A stretch of 64,000 nucleotides of DNA from assembly GCA_015999875.1 (NCBI GenBank), contig JAECRG010000003.1, forward strand, positions 111,155 to 175,154, given 5' to 3'. The position numbers were made by a program, and so were the translations under genes. Under the pieces are notes generated by a model, which saw nothing but the letters and a program-made list of their open reading frames with translations, was not told the origin of the DNA and ran no database searches. Below are positions 33,327-42,246 of the stretch, piece by piece (position 1 is the first letter of the stretch; every line of letters starts with the position of its first letter). This stretch comes from Candidatus Saccharimonadota bacterium (lineage in GTDB: Bacteria; Patescibacteriota; Saccharimonadia; Saccharimonadales; Saccharimonadaceae).

Positions 33327-34268
33327 ATGACCGGATTTGACAGACGCACACAAGAGGCAATGAATCAATCAAGACAAGAACACTCGACACATCTTGAACT
33401 TCTTGAGGGTCGTCAAAAACAACAGCGCGAACTTGCCGCAAAAGCGATTGAGGGTGAACATGAAAAAACACGTCGCCTTGAAAAACAGCGAAAATACGAT
33501 AATAGTGTAGGAAAAATTATTTCTACAGCATCCTTAAAAAGCGAAACAAGTTCCCTGTCGCGCAGACAGATTCAAGAAGCTGCTACAGATATTGCAACTG
33601 ATGATAGAAGTACTCAGATGGATAAAAACATTGCTGGCATTTATCAAACGCTTCCCGGTTACTTGCAAGCAGAGACATTGCTTCGTAAATCATACTTGCC
33701 GGATGACCAGTATGAAAAACTACGTCTTAACAGAGTACTTTTTAATGAGTCGCTGAAAAATATTATCGACACCGAGCCAAAGACGACCACTGAGGAACTT
33801 CATAGGTATACAACAGATGCAGCGCTAACGTATGGCTATAAAGGTAGTGAGCTTGATTTCATTAGTGAGGCGACCGACACGACAATTCAGGGAATGCGTC
33901 ATGAGCTTGCGCTCGAGTCGGTCCTATACCGAATTGGATATGAAGTCGAAGACACTACCCCTCAAGACGACCTACATGGCATAGACTATCGCATTGAACG
34001 CGGAGATGGCACGAAAATCTCAATCGACGTCAAGGCCTCAGAAGCAGCGGCCGAGAGAAGTATGCAAAAATCTGAAGAATGGCACAGGGAAAATGGAACA
34101 ACAAGACCCGCTACCGAGCTTGTACTGGCTTCTGGATTTACAAAATACGATTTTGAAGCAACCAACCCATGGAGGCCAACCGAGCAAGCAATCCAGCGAG
34201 TGATGCCACTCATCGAAGCGCAAATTGAGGCCGTTCCCTCGTATCTTGATGAAAGTGCTATTGTATAA
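33327..34268 (+). CDS. Candidate PD-(D/E)XK nuclease with N-terminal coiled coil
   Basis: 313 residues. Residues 1-60 form a charged coiled coil rich in Gln, Glu and Lys; the middle (about 90-180) is helical. The C-terminal domain reads ELALESVLYRIGYEVED, then DDLHGIDYRIERGDGT and KISIDVKASE: an acidic residue in a helix, an Asp in a beta-strand, and D-V-K. This is the spacing of a restriction-endonuclease-like active site. No methyltransferase or helicase lies nearby. The nuclease assignment is from pattern only. Confidence 0.65.
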   Translation: MTGFDRRTQEAMNQSRQEHSTHLELLEGRQKQQRELAAKAIEGEHEKTRRLEKQRKYDNSVGKIISTASLKSETSSLSRRQIQEAATDIATDDRSTQMDKNIAGIYQTLPGYLQAETLLRKSYLPDDQYEKLRLNRVLFNESLKNIIDTEPKTTTEELHRYTTDAALTYGYKGSELDFISEATDTTIQGMRHELALESVLYRIGYEVEDTTPQDDLHGIDYRIERGDGTKISIDVKASEAAAERSMQKSEEWHRENGTTRPATELVLASGFTKYDFEATNPWRPTEQAIQRVMPLIEAQIEAVPSYLDESAIV

Positions 34269-34325
34269 ATATATATTATGTGATATGATATATACTGCTC
34301 ATATCCCCTACATAGGAAGAATGGC

Positions 34326-34580
34326 ATGCAGGAATACCTGATCGAGACCGCTCTCTCCTCCGAAGAACTTTTTGCCCAACTTGGCGGAAGTATCGGAAGC
34401 ACGAAAGCGTGTCAAATTCACTACCGTCACCCAAAGCGCGGTCCTGTCACCCTCGAAATATACGCTCACGCGTTATTCCCTGTCGATGACATGCCCCAGT
34501 GCTTGGCACGCGATGTTCGCGGACACACTGTCCGCATTCACATCGAAAACAACTGTCCCGTCATTACCCTCACGGAATGA
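34326..34580 (+). CDS. Small unknown protein (84 aa)
   Basis: AGGAAG precedes the ATG. Starts with a helix (MQEYLIETALSSEELFAQLG), then predicted strands (CQIHYRHPKRGPVTLEIYAH, TVRIHIENNCPVITLTE). It is a compact single-gene unit ended by a terminator two bases after the stop. No known family. Confidence 0.65.
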   Translation: MQEYLIETALSSEELFAQLGGSIGSTKACQIHYRHPKRGPVTLEIYAHALFPVDDMPQCLARDVRGHTVRIHIENNCPVITLTE

Positions 34581-34582
34581 GC

Positions 34583-34614
34583 CGCCCCGATTTTCTCGGG
34601 GCGTCTTCATTTTA
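34583..34614 (+). terminator. Rho-independent terminator
   Basis: CGCCCCGA and TCGGGGCG arms around TTTTC, followed by TCTTCATTTT. Confidence 0.85.
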
Positions 34615-34619
34615 ATACG

Positions 34620-35924
34620 CTATGTGCGTGATGTTTTTTGGGAAATTATTTCTTTAACAACCGCTGCGTCGTTCCACGGTTCTTTTTTGCCGTTAATAAT
34701 GCGGAATTGCTCATGTCCCATGCCAGTCACGAGTATCATATCCCCATTGGTTGCGATAGATAGTGCTTTAGCGATAGCTTCGCGGCGATCGGCGATTTCC
34801 ATCATCTTACCGCCCGCCCCGACTTTCTCGATACCTTCGATAATTGCCTCACGGATGCCACGAGGTTCTTCGCTGTAGCTCTCTTCGTCGGTCACGATGA
34901 TACGATCAGCCAGCCTGGCTGCAATCTCACCCATGACAGGCCGTTTGCCTTTGTCGCGGTCGCCAGTCGCACCAAACACCAAAATAACTCGGTTTTTGGT
35001 GATAGACTGTGCGGTCTCGAGAAGTTTTTCGAGTGCATCTGGAGTGTGTGCATAGTCCACGACAACCTCATACCCCTTATCGCCAGTATCGACGTGCTCA
35101 AAACGCCCTGGTACTGCCTCAAGATCGGCGACGCCACTGATGATATCGTTGACACTGACGCCAAGTAGATACGCAATCGTAGCTGCCGCTGTCATATTAC
35201 TGATATTGAATTTGCCAGGCAGATGCGTAGCGAGCTCTAGTTTTGTCTGGTGATCAAATGTCACATCGGCTTCGCTACCTTTTTTGTAGAGTTTCGTGCG
35301 TACTATACGAGCCTCGGCGTTTTCATGCTCACCGTAGGTCATCTTCTGCTCACCAGCATCAAACTGATCATAATACTCAAACCACGCGTCGTCGTGATTG
35401 AGCACAATATAGCGAGGGTTACCTTTGAATAGTAGCGCCTTGGCTGCCGCATATTCTTCCATCGTCTTGTGGTAATCCAGATGATCCTGGGTGAGATTTG
35501 TCATGATAGCCGCTTCGATAGGCACGCCATCGAGTTTGTGCTGATGCAGGGCATGGCTCGTAATCTCGAGTACTACGTAGTCCACCTTGGCTTTCTTGGC
35601 GTCCCGGAAAAATTCATATAGTTCGACAGTGAGTGGCACTGTACGATTTAAATCATTTGCTCGCTCAACTCCATCGATCTCAATCAGGGCTGTGCTAAAC
35701 ATCGCCGTCTTATGACCAGCCGCTTTCATAATCGAATTGATGTAGTTGATGGTCGTTGTCTTACCATTGGTACCAGTGACTGCTATCACCTTGAGACCAC
35801 GAGCCGGATAGCCGTATCGCGCCGATACCGCCTTTACTCGCGCTTTACGGTAGCTGTCTTCAAGCTTACGCACAGATCCCTGCGGTAGTACTTTGCGTGC
35901 GCCTTTGACAAGTTTTTCCTTCAT
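34620..35924 (-). CDS. murE: MurE-type Mur ligase with reduced N-terminal domain
   Basis: Adds the third amino acid to the peptidoglycan precursor UDP-MurNAc-dipeptide. The ATP loop VTGTNGKTTTINYI begins near residue 50, whereas standard MurE has about 100 residues before it, so the UDP-binding N-domain is mostly missing. The central MTNLTQDHLDYH and C-terminal VVDYAHTPDALE, GATGDRDKGKRP are intact. Where E. coli has DNPR for diaminopimelate, this protein has E-E-S-Y before SEEPR, so the amino acid is not predictable. TATCAT lies six bases before the ATG. Confidence 0.88.
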   Translation of the reverse strand: MKEKLVKGARKVLPQGSVRKLEDSYRKARVKAVSARYGYPARGLKVIAVTGTNGKTTTINYINSIMKAAGHKTAMFSTALIEIDGVERANDLNRTVPLTVELYEFFRDAKKAKVDYVVLEITSHALHQHKLDGVPIEAAIMTNLTQDHLDYHKTMEEYAAAKALLFKGNPRYIVLNHDDAWFEYYDQFDAGEQKMTYGEHENAEARIVRTKLYKKGSEADVTFDHQTKLELATHLPGKFNISNMTAAATIAYLLGVSVNDIISGVADLEAVPGRFEHVDTGDKGYEVVVDYAHTPDALEKLLETAQSITKNRVILVFGATGDRDKGKRPVMGEIAARLADRIIVTDEESYSEEPRGIREAIIEGIEKVGAGGKMMEIADRREAIAKALSIATNGDMILVTGMGHEQFRIINGKKEPWNDAAVVKEIISQKTSRT

Positions 35925-36010
35925 ATATTTATGATACCACCCAATACCCCGACGAAACAGCTTCTCTCGAGTGAAATATACATCTGTGGTACAGTGGAAG
36001 GTAACACGCG

Positions 36011-37093
36011 ATGATTGTTTTGGGAATCGAAAGTAGTTGTGATGAAACTGCCGCGGCCGTAGTACAAGACGGCTCGCGCCTTCTTAGCAATGTCGTCAAT
36101 TCTCAGATCGACATCCACTCACAGTACGGCGGAGTAGTGCCAGAAGTCGCTGCTCGTAGCCACCTAGAAGTAATCAATCCCGTGATCAACAAAGCCCTCA
36201 GCGACGCAGATCTAACATGGGATGATATCGACGCTATCGCCGTCACATATGCGCCTGGACTCTCCGGCTCACTGCTCATCGGCACACTCGCCGCCAAGAC
36301 ACTCGCCCACCTCAAGCACAAACCGCTCTACCCTATTCACCATGTTGAGGCGCACGTGTACGCAAACTTTATCACCTCGCAGCAATCAGCTCTTTCGCTC
36401 AAACTACCTTCAACTCAACCCAAATTCCCCATGCTCGCCCTCATCGTCTCTGGCGGTCACTCGCAACTTGTACTTTTTCGCGACCACGGTGACTACTCAC
36501 TTCTCGGCCAAACTCAAGACGATGCCATAGGTGAAGCGTTCGACAAGGTAGCTAAAATGCTCGGGCTCCCCTACCCCGGTGGTCCTTCGATCGCAAAAGC
36601 GGCCGAACTCGGCGATCCCCTCGCTTATCAATTTCCCAAAGCCAAGATGTCCGGCGCCTATGACTTTAGCTTCTCTGGCCTCAAAACGGCCGTCCTGAGG
36701 CGTTTGCAGCGCGAAGTGGGAGTGGATTTCACTTTTCCTTCTCACGAGCTCCCAGGACTCGTGAGCGAGCAGCAACGCTATGACTTTGCAGCCAGCTTCC
36801 AGCACGTCGCCATAGAGACGCTTGTCGACAAAGCCAAAAAAGCCTACCAAGAATACCTACCCACCTCAGTAGTAATTGCTGGAGGTGTCGCAGCAAACCA
36901 GGAACTCCGTCGTCAGCTCTCAGCCGCCCTCCCGATCGATATAGAGTACGCCCCTATCCAGCTTTGCACCGACAACGCAGCCATGATCGCCACACTCGGC
37001 TACTTCGTCGCGCAACGATCCGAGCCGGTGTCTCCCTATGAGCTAGAAATTCGCCCAAGTCTCTCGATGGTACACGAAAAGAGTGTTGTATGA
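36011..37093 (+). CDS. tsaD: tRNA N6-threonylcarbamoyladenosine transferase TsaD
   Basis: 360 residues of the Kae1/TsaD family, which makes t6A37 in ANN-decoding tRNAs. Seen: MIVLGIESSCDETAAAVV, metal-binding HVEAH at about 111-115, SGGHSQLVL, GEAFDKVAKMLGLPYPGGP and VAGGVAANQELR. GGAAGG precedes the ATG. Its last four bases overlap the femAB-like gene (ATGA). Confidence 0.97.
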   Translation: MIVLGIESSCDETAAAVVQDGSRLLSNVVNSQIDIHSQYGGVVPEVAARSHLEVINPVINKALSDADLTWDDIDAIAVTYAPGLSGSLLIGTLAAKTLAHLKHKPLYPIHHVEAHVYANFITSQQSALSLKLPSTQPKFPMLALIVSGGHSQLVLFRDHGDYSLLGQTQDDAIGEAFDKVAKMLGLPYPGGPSIAKAAELGDPLAYQFPKAKMSGAYDFSFSGLKTAVLRRLQREVGVDFTFPSHELPGLVSEQQRYDFAASFQHVAIETLVDKAKKAYQEYLPTSVVIAGGVAANQELRRQLSAALPIDIEYAPIQLCTDNAAMIATLGYFVAQRSEPVSPYELEIRPSLSMVHEKSVV

Positions 37094-38028
37094 GTAACAA
37101 CATAGATGTACATTTCCAACAGTCCGAAGCATGGCAGGTGTTTCAGGAGTCGCTTGGTCGTAAGGTATTTCATCGAAGTGGTGAAGGTTGGGAATATCGC
37201 GCAATCCTCGAGCCGGCTCGTTTTGGCCTCAGCAGATTATATTGCCCCTACGGCCCTACCGCCGAAACGCATCGTGCACTCCGTACCGCTCTTGCCTCCC
37301 TTAGAGCACTCGCCCGTAGCCAAAATGCCGCCTACGTGCGCATTCAGCCACTCGGTACTGAATTTACACATGAAGACATGAAACGACTAGGCACACACAA
37401 GATCTATTACTCTCAGCCGGCTCATACTTGGTGTGTCGATACAACTCGTTCAGCGGAAGAGATAGTTGCCGACATGAAGCAAAACAATCGCAACCTTTAT
37501 CGTAACTACACAAAGAAAGATATGAGCTACAAGCGCAGCACCAAACCTGCCGATATCTCACGCCTCACCACCCTACTCCATGGTGTCGCAGCCCACAATC
37601 AAATCAGCGTACACCCAGATAGCTATTTCATCGCCCAGGCCAAAGCGCTCATGCCGATAGGAGCCGCTTCACTTCATTTCATCACCTATAAAAAGCAGAC
37701 AATCGCAGCCGCGTTAGTCTACGAAGGCACCAATGCACACTACTACGCTCACGCAGCCGCCACCCAGGAGTATCGTAAGCTCGGTGCCAGCACTGCCTTA
37801 CTCGCCGCTATTATCGTAGACACCCACGAACGAGGCAAACAGGTGTGTGATCTCTACGGCATCACTACGAGCGAAAATCCAGACCACAAATGGGCAGGAT
37901 TTACTCGCTTCAAAAAGTCGTTTGGCGGCTACCCCCAAGACTTATCCGAAACCTACGAATACCCCGTCAAACAGCTCCGACACGCCGCCTACAGAGCCGC
38001 GCGCGCTATCAAGCGCGGCCTCTCGTAG
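37090..38028 (+). CDS. FemAB-like peptidoglycan interpeptide transferase
   Basis: 312 residues of the Fem family, which adds amino acids from aminoacyl-tRNA to lipid-linked peptidoglycan precursors. Visible: an N-terminal GNAT-like half (SEAWQVFQESLGRKVFHRSG), the middle MKQNNRNLYRNYTKK and the second GNAT half ending in HKWAGFTRFKKSFGGYPQDL. This ending is the characteristic F-K-x-x-F-G-G signature. It overlaps tsaD by four bases and lies near murE on the other strand, so cross-bridge synthesis is likely. Confidence 0.9.
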   Translation: MSNNIDVHFQQSEAWQVFQESLGRKVFHRSGEGWEYRAILEPARFGLSRLYCPYGPTAETHRALRTALASLRALARSQNAAYVRIQPLGTEFTHEDMKRLGTHKIYYSQPAHTWCVDTTRSAEEIVADMKQNNRNLYRNYTKKDMSYKRSTKPADISRLTTLLHGVAAHNQISVHPDSYFIAQAKALMPIGAASLHFITYKKQTIAAALVYEGTNAHYYAHAAATQEYRKLGASTALLAAIIVDTHERGKQVCDLYGITTSENPDHKWAGFTRFKKSFGGYPQDLSETYEYPVKQLRHAAYRAARAIKRGLS

Positions 38029-38090
38029 TATGGTATACTAGGTATAGAAACAAACATGTGGCAAACCCTGGGTAGGAATGCTTACGTATT

Positions 38091-38131
38091 TTCACGTGAA
38101 GTATTAGGTTTTGCAACATTTTTCACGTGAA
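38091..38131 (+). promoter_or_regulatory. Two copies of palindrome TTCACGTGAA in the valS leader
   Basis: Identical 10-base palindromes at 38091-38100 and 38122-38131, exactly 31 bases apart (about three helical turns). A TATACT at 38035-38040 upstream places both within the transcribed leader. They could bind a dimeric regulator or pair with each other as an RNA hairpin with a 21-base loop. Confidence 0.45.
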
Positions 38132-38155
38132 ATAACTATCTATCAGGACACACAC

Positions 38156-40705
38156 ATGCAACTAGCAAAAACATACGAGCCAGATCAATACGAACCGAAT
38201 ATCTACGCCATGTGGGAAACTTCTGGCGCTTTCTCTCCAAAAGGGGAGGGTGAGCCGTACAGTATCGTCATGCCACCGCCAAACGCCAACGGAAACCTGC
38301 ACGTCGGCCATGCACTTATGGTGGAGGTAGAAGATATCTTGATCCGTTACTACCGCATGAAAGGTCGCGACACCGTCTACCTACCTGGTGCGGACCACGC
38401 AGGCTTCGAAACATGGGTTGTTTACGAACGAGTACTACGCGAAAAAGGCCAAAGTCGCTTTGATTTCAGTAGGGAACAGCTCTACAGCCAGGTCTGGAAT
38501 TTCGTCGACGAACAACGTGGCAACATGGAGCTCCAACTCCGAGCGCTTGGTGCAAGTGCCGATTGGAGCAATCTCACCTTTACGCTCGACGAAAAAGTCA
38601 TCAATACCGTCAACAGCACATTTAAAAAGATGTGGGACGAAGGCCTTATTTACAGAGGTGAACGCATCGTTAATTACAGCACCAAATACCAGACAAGTTA
38701 TGCAGATATAGAAGTAGACCACAAGATAGAGAAGGGAACTCTCTGGAAGATAGCCTACCCACTGATAGACAAAGTAGGGGAGTTGGTTGTGGCTACCACT
38801 CGCCCGGAAACACTTCTCGGCGACACCGCCGTAGCCGTACATCCAGACGATGAACGCTACAAACATCTTATCGGCAGCAAGGTGCAACTACCACTTACCG
38901 ATCGTGAGATCCCGGTAATCGCCGACGACTACGTAGATCCCACCTATGGCACTGGAGTAGTCAAGATCACCCCAGCCCACGATCCAAATGATTTCGAAAT
39001 GGGCAATCGTCATGATCTCGCTCGCATACAAGTAATCGGCTTCGATGGCACTATGACAAGTGAAGCGGGCAATTATGTAGGCCTCGAGGTAGAAGATGCA
39101 CGCAAAAAGATCCTCGCAGCACTCGCAGCACTAGAGCTACGTAGGGGCGAAGACACCATCGAACACTCTGTCGGCTACGACTACAAAAGCGGGCTACCCA
39201 TTCAACCACTCATCAAAGAGCAATGGTTCATACGCGTAAAGCCACTTGCAGAAAAAGCTATTGAAGCTATTGAAGCAGACGAAGTAACCTTTTATCCAGA
39301 AAGCCGCAAGTCTGCAGTATTGCAGTATTATCGCAATCTCAAAGATTGGAACATCTCACGACAGATTCCATGGGGTATCCCTATCCCGGCCTTTGTAAAC
39401 AAACAAGATCCAGAAGATTGGATATTTGATACAAGAGTTGAAGAAAAAGAAATTGTTGTAGAGGGTACAACATATGTTCGCGAAGAAGACACCTTCGACA
39501 CGTGGTTTAGCAGTGGACAGTGGCCCTACATCACCACAGATGCACTCACCGAAGGTGACCTCGCGAAGTATTATCCTACTAGCGTACTTGAAACCGGCCA
39601 CGACATCCTCTACCAGTGGGTAGCCCGCATGATCATGCTGGGTATCTACTCGACTGGTAAGGTGCCGTTTAAAGACGTCTACCTACACGGCCTCGTGCTC
39701 GACGAACACGGCCAAAAGATGAGCAAAAGCAAAGGCAATGTCGTCAACCCTATGGAGATTCTTGCAGAACATGGCTCCGACGCACTCCGCTTCGGCCTCA
39801 TCTCAAGCCGCGGGGCAGGGCAGAACCAAGCGTTTGCTACCAGCAAGGTGATTGCAGGGCGAAACTTCTGCAACAAACTCTGGAACATCTCCCGCTTCAT
39901 ACTCGACAAGCTTGGAGAAGGGTACACACCAGCTGCGCCAAAAGCAGCCACTCTGGCCGACCACTGGATTATCCATGAACTCAATCAAGCGAGTGACGAT
40001 ATTGAGCAACAGCTCACTAACTATCGCTTTGCCGAAGCGAGTGAAGCTGTCTACCACGCCATCTGGGACAACGTAGCGGACTGGTATATCGAAGCTAGCA
40101 AGGCAGATATCAATCCCGACCTACTCGCATGGGTACTCGAGACATCACTACGCCTTGCACATCCATTTGCGCCATTTGTAACTGAGACAATCTGGCAGAC
40201 GCTTCCATGGACCGACAGCCTGCTCATCCTTGAACACTGGCCTACGGCTCTCGACTGCGACGATATCTCTGCAGGAGAATTTACTCGTGTACAAGCCTTA
40301 GTATCTGAAGCTCGTTACGTCATGAGCGAACTACCCGGCAACAAACGATACCCGCTGCTTTTCCAGCGAGACACCTTGATAGAAGAAAACGCAGCCCTGA
40401 TCAAGCAGCTTTCTCGCGTAAGCGACGTCGCCTCTGTAGAGCAGGCAAGGGGACTTCGTCTCGCAGCATCTGGACGCGAAGCATGGCTTGATATCGACGA
40501 AGATACACTCTATGAACACCAGACCAATCTCGAAGTACGCCTCGCCGAAACTCGTGCGAAGAAAAAGGCACTTGAAGGTCGCTTGGCAAACGAAAACTAC
40601 GTCGCCAAAGCACCTGCGCATCTCGTAGAAGAGACGAAGCAGGAGCTACAAGCTACAACTACTCTTATCGAGCAGCTTGCAACCGAACTCAACGTACTAA
40701 ACTAG
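38156..40705 (+). CDS. valS: Valyl-tRNA synthetase
   Basis: 849-residue class I synthetase. HIGH variant NLHVGHAL at about residues 47-54, editing-domain TTRPETLLGDTAVAVHPDDERY, KMSKS loop QKMSKSKGNVVNP and a C-terminal coiled coil (LEVRLAETRAKKKALEGRLA). I start at ATG 38156, preceded by CAGGACAC; an in-frame ATG at 38111 lies between the leader palindromes. Its stop overlaps the end of the convergent small gene by nine bases. Confidence 0.97.
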   Translation: MQLAKTYEPDQYEPNIYAMWETSGAFSPKGEGEPYSIVMPPPNANGNLHVGHALMVEVEDILIRYYRMKGRDTVYLPGADHAGFETWVVYERVLREKGQSRFDFSREQLYSQVWNFVDEQRGNMELQLRALGASADWSNLTFTLDEKVINTVNSTFKKMWDEGLIYRGERIVNYSTKYQTSYADIEVDHKIEKGTLWKIAYPLIDKVGELVVATTRPETLLGDTAVAVHPDDERYKHLIGSKVQLPLTDREIPVIADDYVDPTYGTGVVKITPAHDPNDFEMGNRHDLARIQVIGFDGTMTSEAGNYVGLEVEDARKKILAALAALELRRGEDTIEHSVGYDYKSGLPIQPLIKEQWFIRVKPLAEKAIEAIEADEVTFYPESRKSAVLQYYRNLKDWNISRQIPWGIPIPAFVNKQDPEDWIFDTRVEEKEIVVEGTTYVREEDTFDTWFSSGQWPYITTDALTEGDLAKYYPTSVLETGHDILYQWVARMIMLGIYSTGKVPFKDVYLHGLVLDEHGQKMSKSKGNVVNPMEILAEHGSDALRFGLISSRGAGQNQAFATSKVIAGRNFCNKLWNISRFILDKLGEGYTPAAPKAATLADHWIIHELNQASDDIEQQLTNYRFAEASEAVYHAIWDNVADWYIEASKADINPDLLAWVLETSLRLAHPFAPFVTETIWQTLPWTDSLLILEHWPTALDCDDISAGEFTRVQALVSEARYVMSELPGNKRYPLLFQRDTLIEENAALIKQLSRVSDVASVEQARGLRLAASGREAWLDIDEDTLYEHQTNLEVRLAETRAKKKALEGRLANENYVAKAPAHLVEETKQELQATTTLIEQLATELNVLN

Positions 40706-41005
40706 TACTAACGTATTGTCCATGTCGGCGCTGCCGGGAAGACGGAAATAGTCCGACTGGTCGTGATGCGCAACCTTGTCGTCACGCGGATCTCTGGCTG
40801 TGGCTGCTTGCGCTTTGCCACCGAGTGGATTTCGTTCGCTATGCGTATGAGGGTGAGATGACACCGAGACTCCACCATCTGCGTTGCCGTTAAGATGGGT
40901 GAGTACGTGTACCGTAGCCTTGTCTATATGGGTGTCGTGCATAAGAACTCCGCACATCGTGCTAAGAGCTAATATACCTATAAATGATTGTGTAATTTTT
41001 TGCAT
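40697..41005 (-). CDS. Small secreted His-rich protein, unknown
   Basis: 102 residues. A probable signal peptide (MQKITQSFIGILALSTMCGV) precedes a His/Asp-rich region (SSHPHTHSERNP, KVAHHDQSD). The His content suggests metal binding, which is a guess. The last nine bases overlap valS on the opposite strand. No Shine-Dalgarno; a TATAGT at about 41031-41036 indicates a short leader. Confidence 0.6.
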   Translation of the reverse strand: MQKITQSFIGILALSTMCGVLMHDTHIDKATVHVLTHLNGNADGGVSVSSHPHTHSERNPLGGKAQAATARDPRDDKVAHHDQSDYFRLPGSADMDNTLVLV

Positions 41006-41046
41006 GTTTGTTTTTTAGTTTTGTAGTACTATACTAGCATAATATG

Positions 41047-41075
41047 TTGAATAAGTCAATATTATGATATATAGT
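41047..41075 (+). promoter_or_regulatory. Leaderless promoter of the 41082 lipoprotein gene
   Basis: TTGAAT (41047-41052), a 17-base spacer and TATAGT (41070-41075), six bases before the GTG at 41082. This favours GTG over the ATG at 41064, which lies within the promoter. Confidence 0.6.
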
Positions 41076-41081
41076 AGTAAT

Positions 41082-41480
41082 GTGTACAGCACCGGAAAGT
41101 TTGCAATCGGGATAGCGTGCGTGGCCGCCATCTCACTAAGCTCCGTCGCGTGTACGGCAAATCCGCCGCCGCCGATCCTAGAGCCATGGGAGGACACTGT
41201 CAAAAACAAGGGCCATGAAGCCGGACTAGATGACATACAACATCTCACAGAGGCGCAGATGAAAGAACTCGGACAACTCAGCAGCGAGGCTGCAACAAAA
41301 GAGGAGCTCCGTGTCATGTATTCAGACAAAGGGTGTGTGGTGTATTTCGCACAATCCACCGACCTCAACAACAACCCCACCACGCTTATCACTGTCAAAA
41401 CTCATGCGCTACCGCTGACCTACAGCGCTTGGCCAGAAAGAGACAGCTTCAAGCAAGACCTCGAAAGCCACGGCTGCTGA
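41082..41480 (+). CDS. Predicted lipoprotein, unknown
   Basis: 132 residues beginning with a basic N-terminus and hydrophobic helix (FAIGIACVAAISLSSVACT) that ends in a lipobox-like S-V-A-C. The mature part starts with a Pro-rich spacer (ANPPPPILEPWED), has a helical segment and later two Cys (GCVVYFAQS, and the last residue), which might form a disulfide. Chosen start is GTG 41082, placed by the promoter; ATG 41064 is the alternative. Function unknown. Confidence 0.65.
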   Translation: MYSTGKFAIGIACVAAISLSSVACTANPPPPILEPWEDTVKNKGHEAGLDDIQHLTEAQMKELGQLSSEAATKEELRVMYSDKGCVVYFAQSTDLNNNPTTLITVKTHALPLTYSAWPERDSFKQDLESHGC

Positions 41481-41486
41481 CACCCT

Positions 41487-41519
41487 GGGTGAGCTTCTTC
41501 TTCGGAGGAGGCTCACCCT
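41487..41519 (+). terminator. Hairpin after the lipoprotein gene
   Basis: GGGTGAGC and GCTCACCC arms with a purine/pyrimidine-rich loop that can extend the stem (CTTC/GGAG). No T-run follows, so termination is less certain. Confidence 0.6.
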
Positions 41520-41539
41520 ATAGCCATAGACTTACTTAA

Positions 41540-41995
41540 CTACAGGTGGTGATATTTGCCACCTGTTTGTATTTCCTGAGCGCGATATAGCTGCTCTATG
41601 AGCACCAGCCGCACCAGCTGGTGGGGAAACACTAAGCGTGATAATGACCATATAAAATCTGCCCTCTGCTGCAACTCTGGCGTGACCCCGTACGCACCAC
41701 CGATAACAATAGTTATCGGTTTATGTGCAAATTGTCGCTCCAACATACCCGCGAGCTCTGGTGATGTGATATTTCTGCCAATTTCATCGAGCAACACGAC
41801 ATGCGCGGACGTATCCACCTTCGAAAGTATGCGCTCTGACTCTTCCTTACGTGCGCTAATACCCTCTAGACTAGAATGTGGCAAGAGTACCCATTCTACG
41901 TCATATGGCTTCTTGAGGCGCTCTTGGTAGCGCTCTAACCCTTCGATAATCCAGCTTTCGTGCTTTTTGCCAATTGCGATTATACGTATACTCAT
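41540..41995 (-). CDS. rlmH: 23S rRNA pseudouridine-1915 N3-methyltransferase RlmH
   Basis: 151-residue SPOUT methyltransferase acting on helix 69 of 23S rRNA. It starts MSIRIIAIGKKHESW and has VVLLDEIGRNITSPELA, the knot-forming ITIVIGGAYGVTPEL, and SLSRLVFPHQLVRLVLIEQLYRA, all characteristic. GAGGAG lies five bases before ATG 41995; the longer frame to 42049 would run into the hammerhead-like leader RNA and is rejected. Confidence 0.95.
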   Translation of the reverse strand: MSIRIIAIGKKHESWIIEGLERYQERLKKPYDVEWVLLPHSSLEGISARKEESERILSKVDTSAHVVLLDEIGRNITSPELAGMLERQFAHKPITIVIGGAYGVTPELQQRADFIWSLSRLVFPHQLVRLVLIEQLYRAQEIQTGGKYHHL

Positions 41996-42008
41996 GAGAC
42001 TCCTCGTT

Positions 42009-42061
42009 AAATGTTTCGTCCTTTTGGACTCATCGGGATAGCTACACATCTATCGACACTT
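42009..42061 (-). ncRNA. Hammerhead-ribozyme-like fold (type III) in the rlmH leader, core U4 replaced by C
   Basis: On the minus strand the parts occur in type III hammerhead order: stem III strand AAGTG (42061-42057), TC cleavage dinucleotide (42056-42055), stem I GATAG with loop ATGTGTAG and CTATC (42054-42037), core CCGATGA (42036-42030), stem II GTCC-AAAA-GGAC (42029-42018), GAAA (42017-42014) and the stem III partner CATTT (42013-42009). All stems pair, with one G-U. The only departure from the invariant core CUGANGA is C instead of U at position 4, which in known hammerheads greatly reduces cleavage. It lies 14 bases before the rlmH start. Confidence 0.6.
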
Positions 42062-42246
42062 ATGCCATGAAGGGAAGTAGTTGATATCAACTCACCTATA
42101 AGATATAGGTCTACCCCAGTGGATCGGGCGAGCGTCATACTTTTCGAGAATCACGTGCAGTATTGTTATGGCTTACCCTCTCGCATCTCACAGGGTACTC
42201 ATTTACGTGTTGTGTATATTATTACATTTTTTGTAAGCTAAGTAAA

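Noticed and set aside
38041..38155. T-box riboswitch for valS
   Set aside because: No T-box sequence, specifier loop or antiterminator is visible; the leader holds only the paired palindromes.
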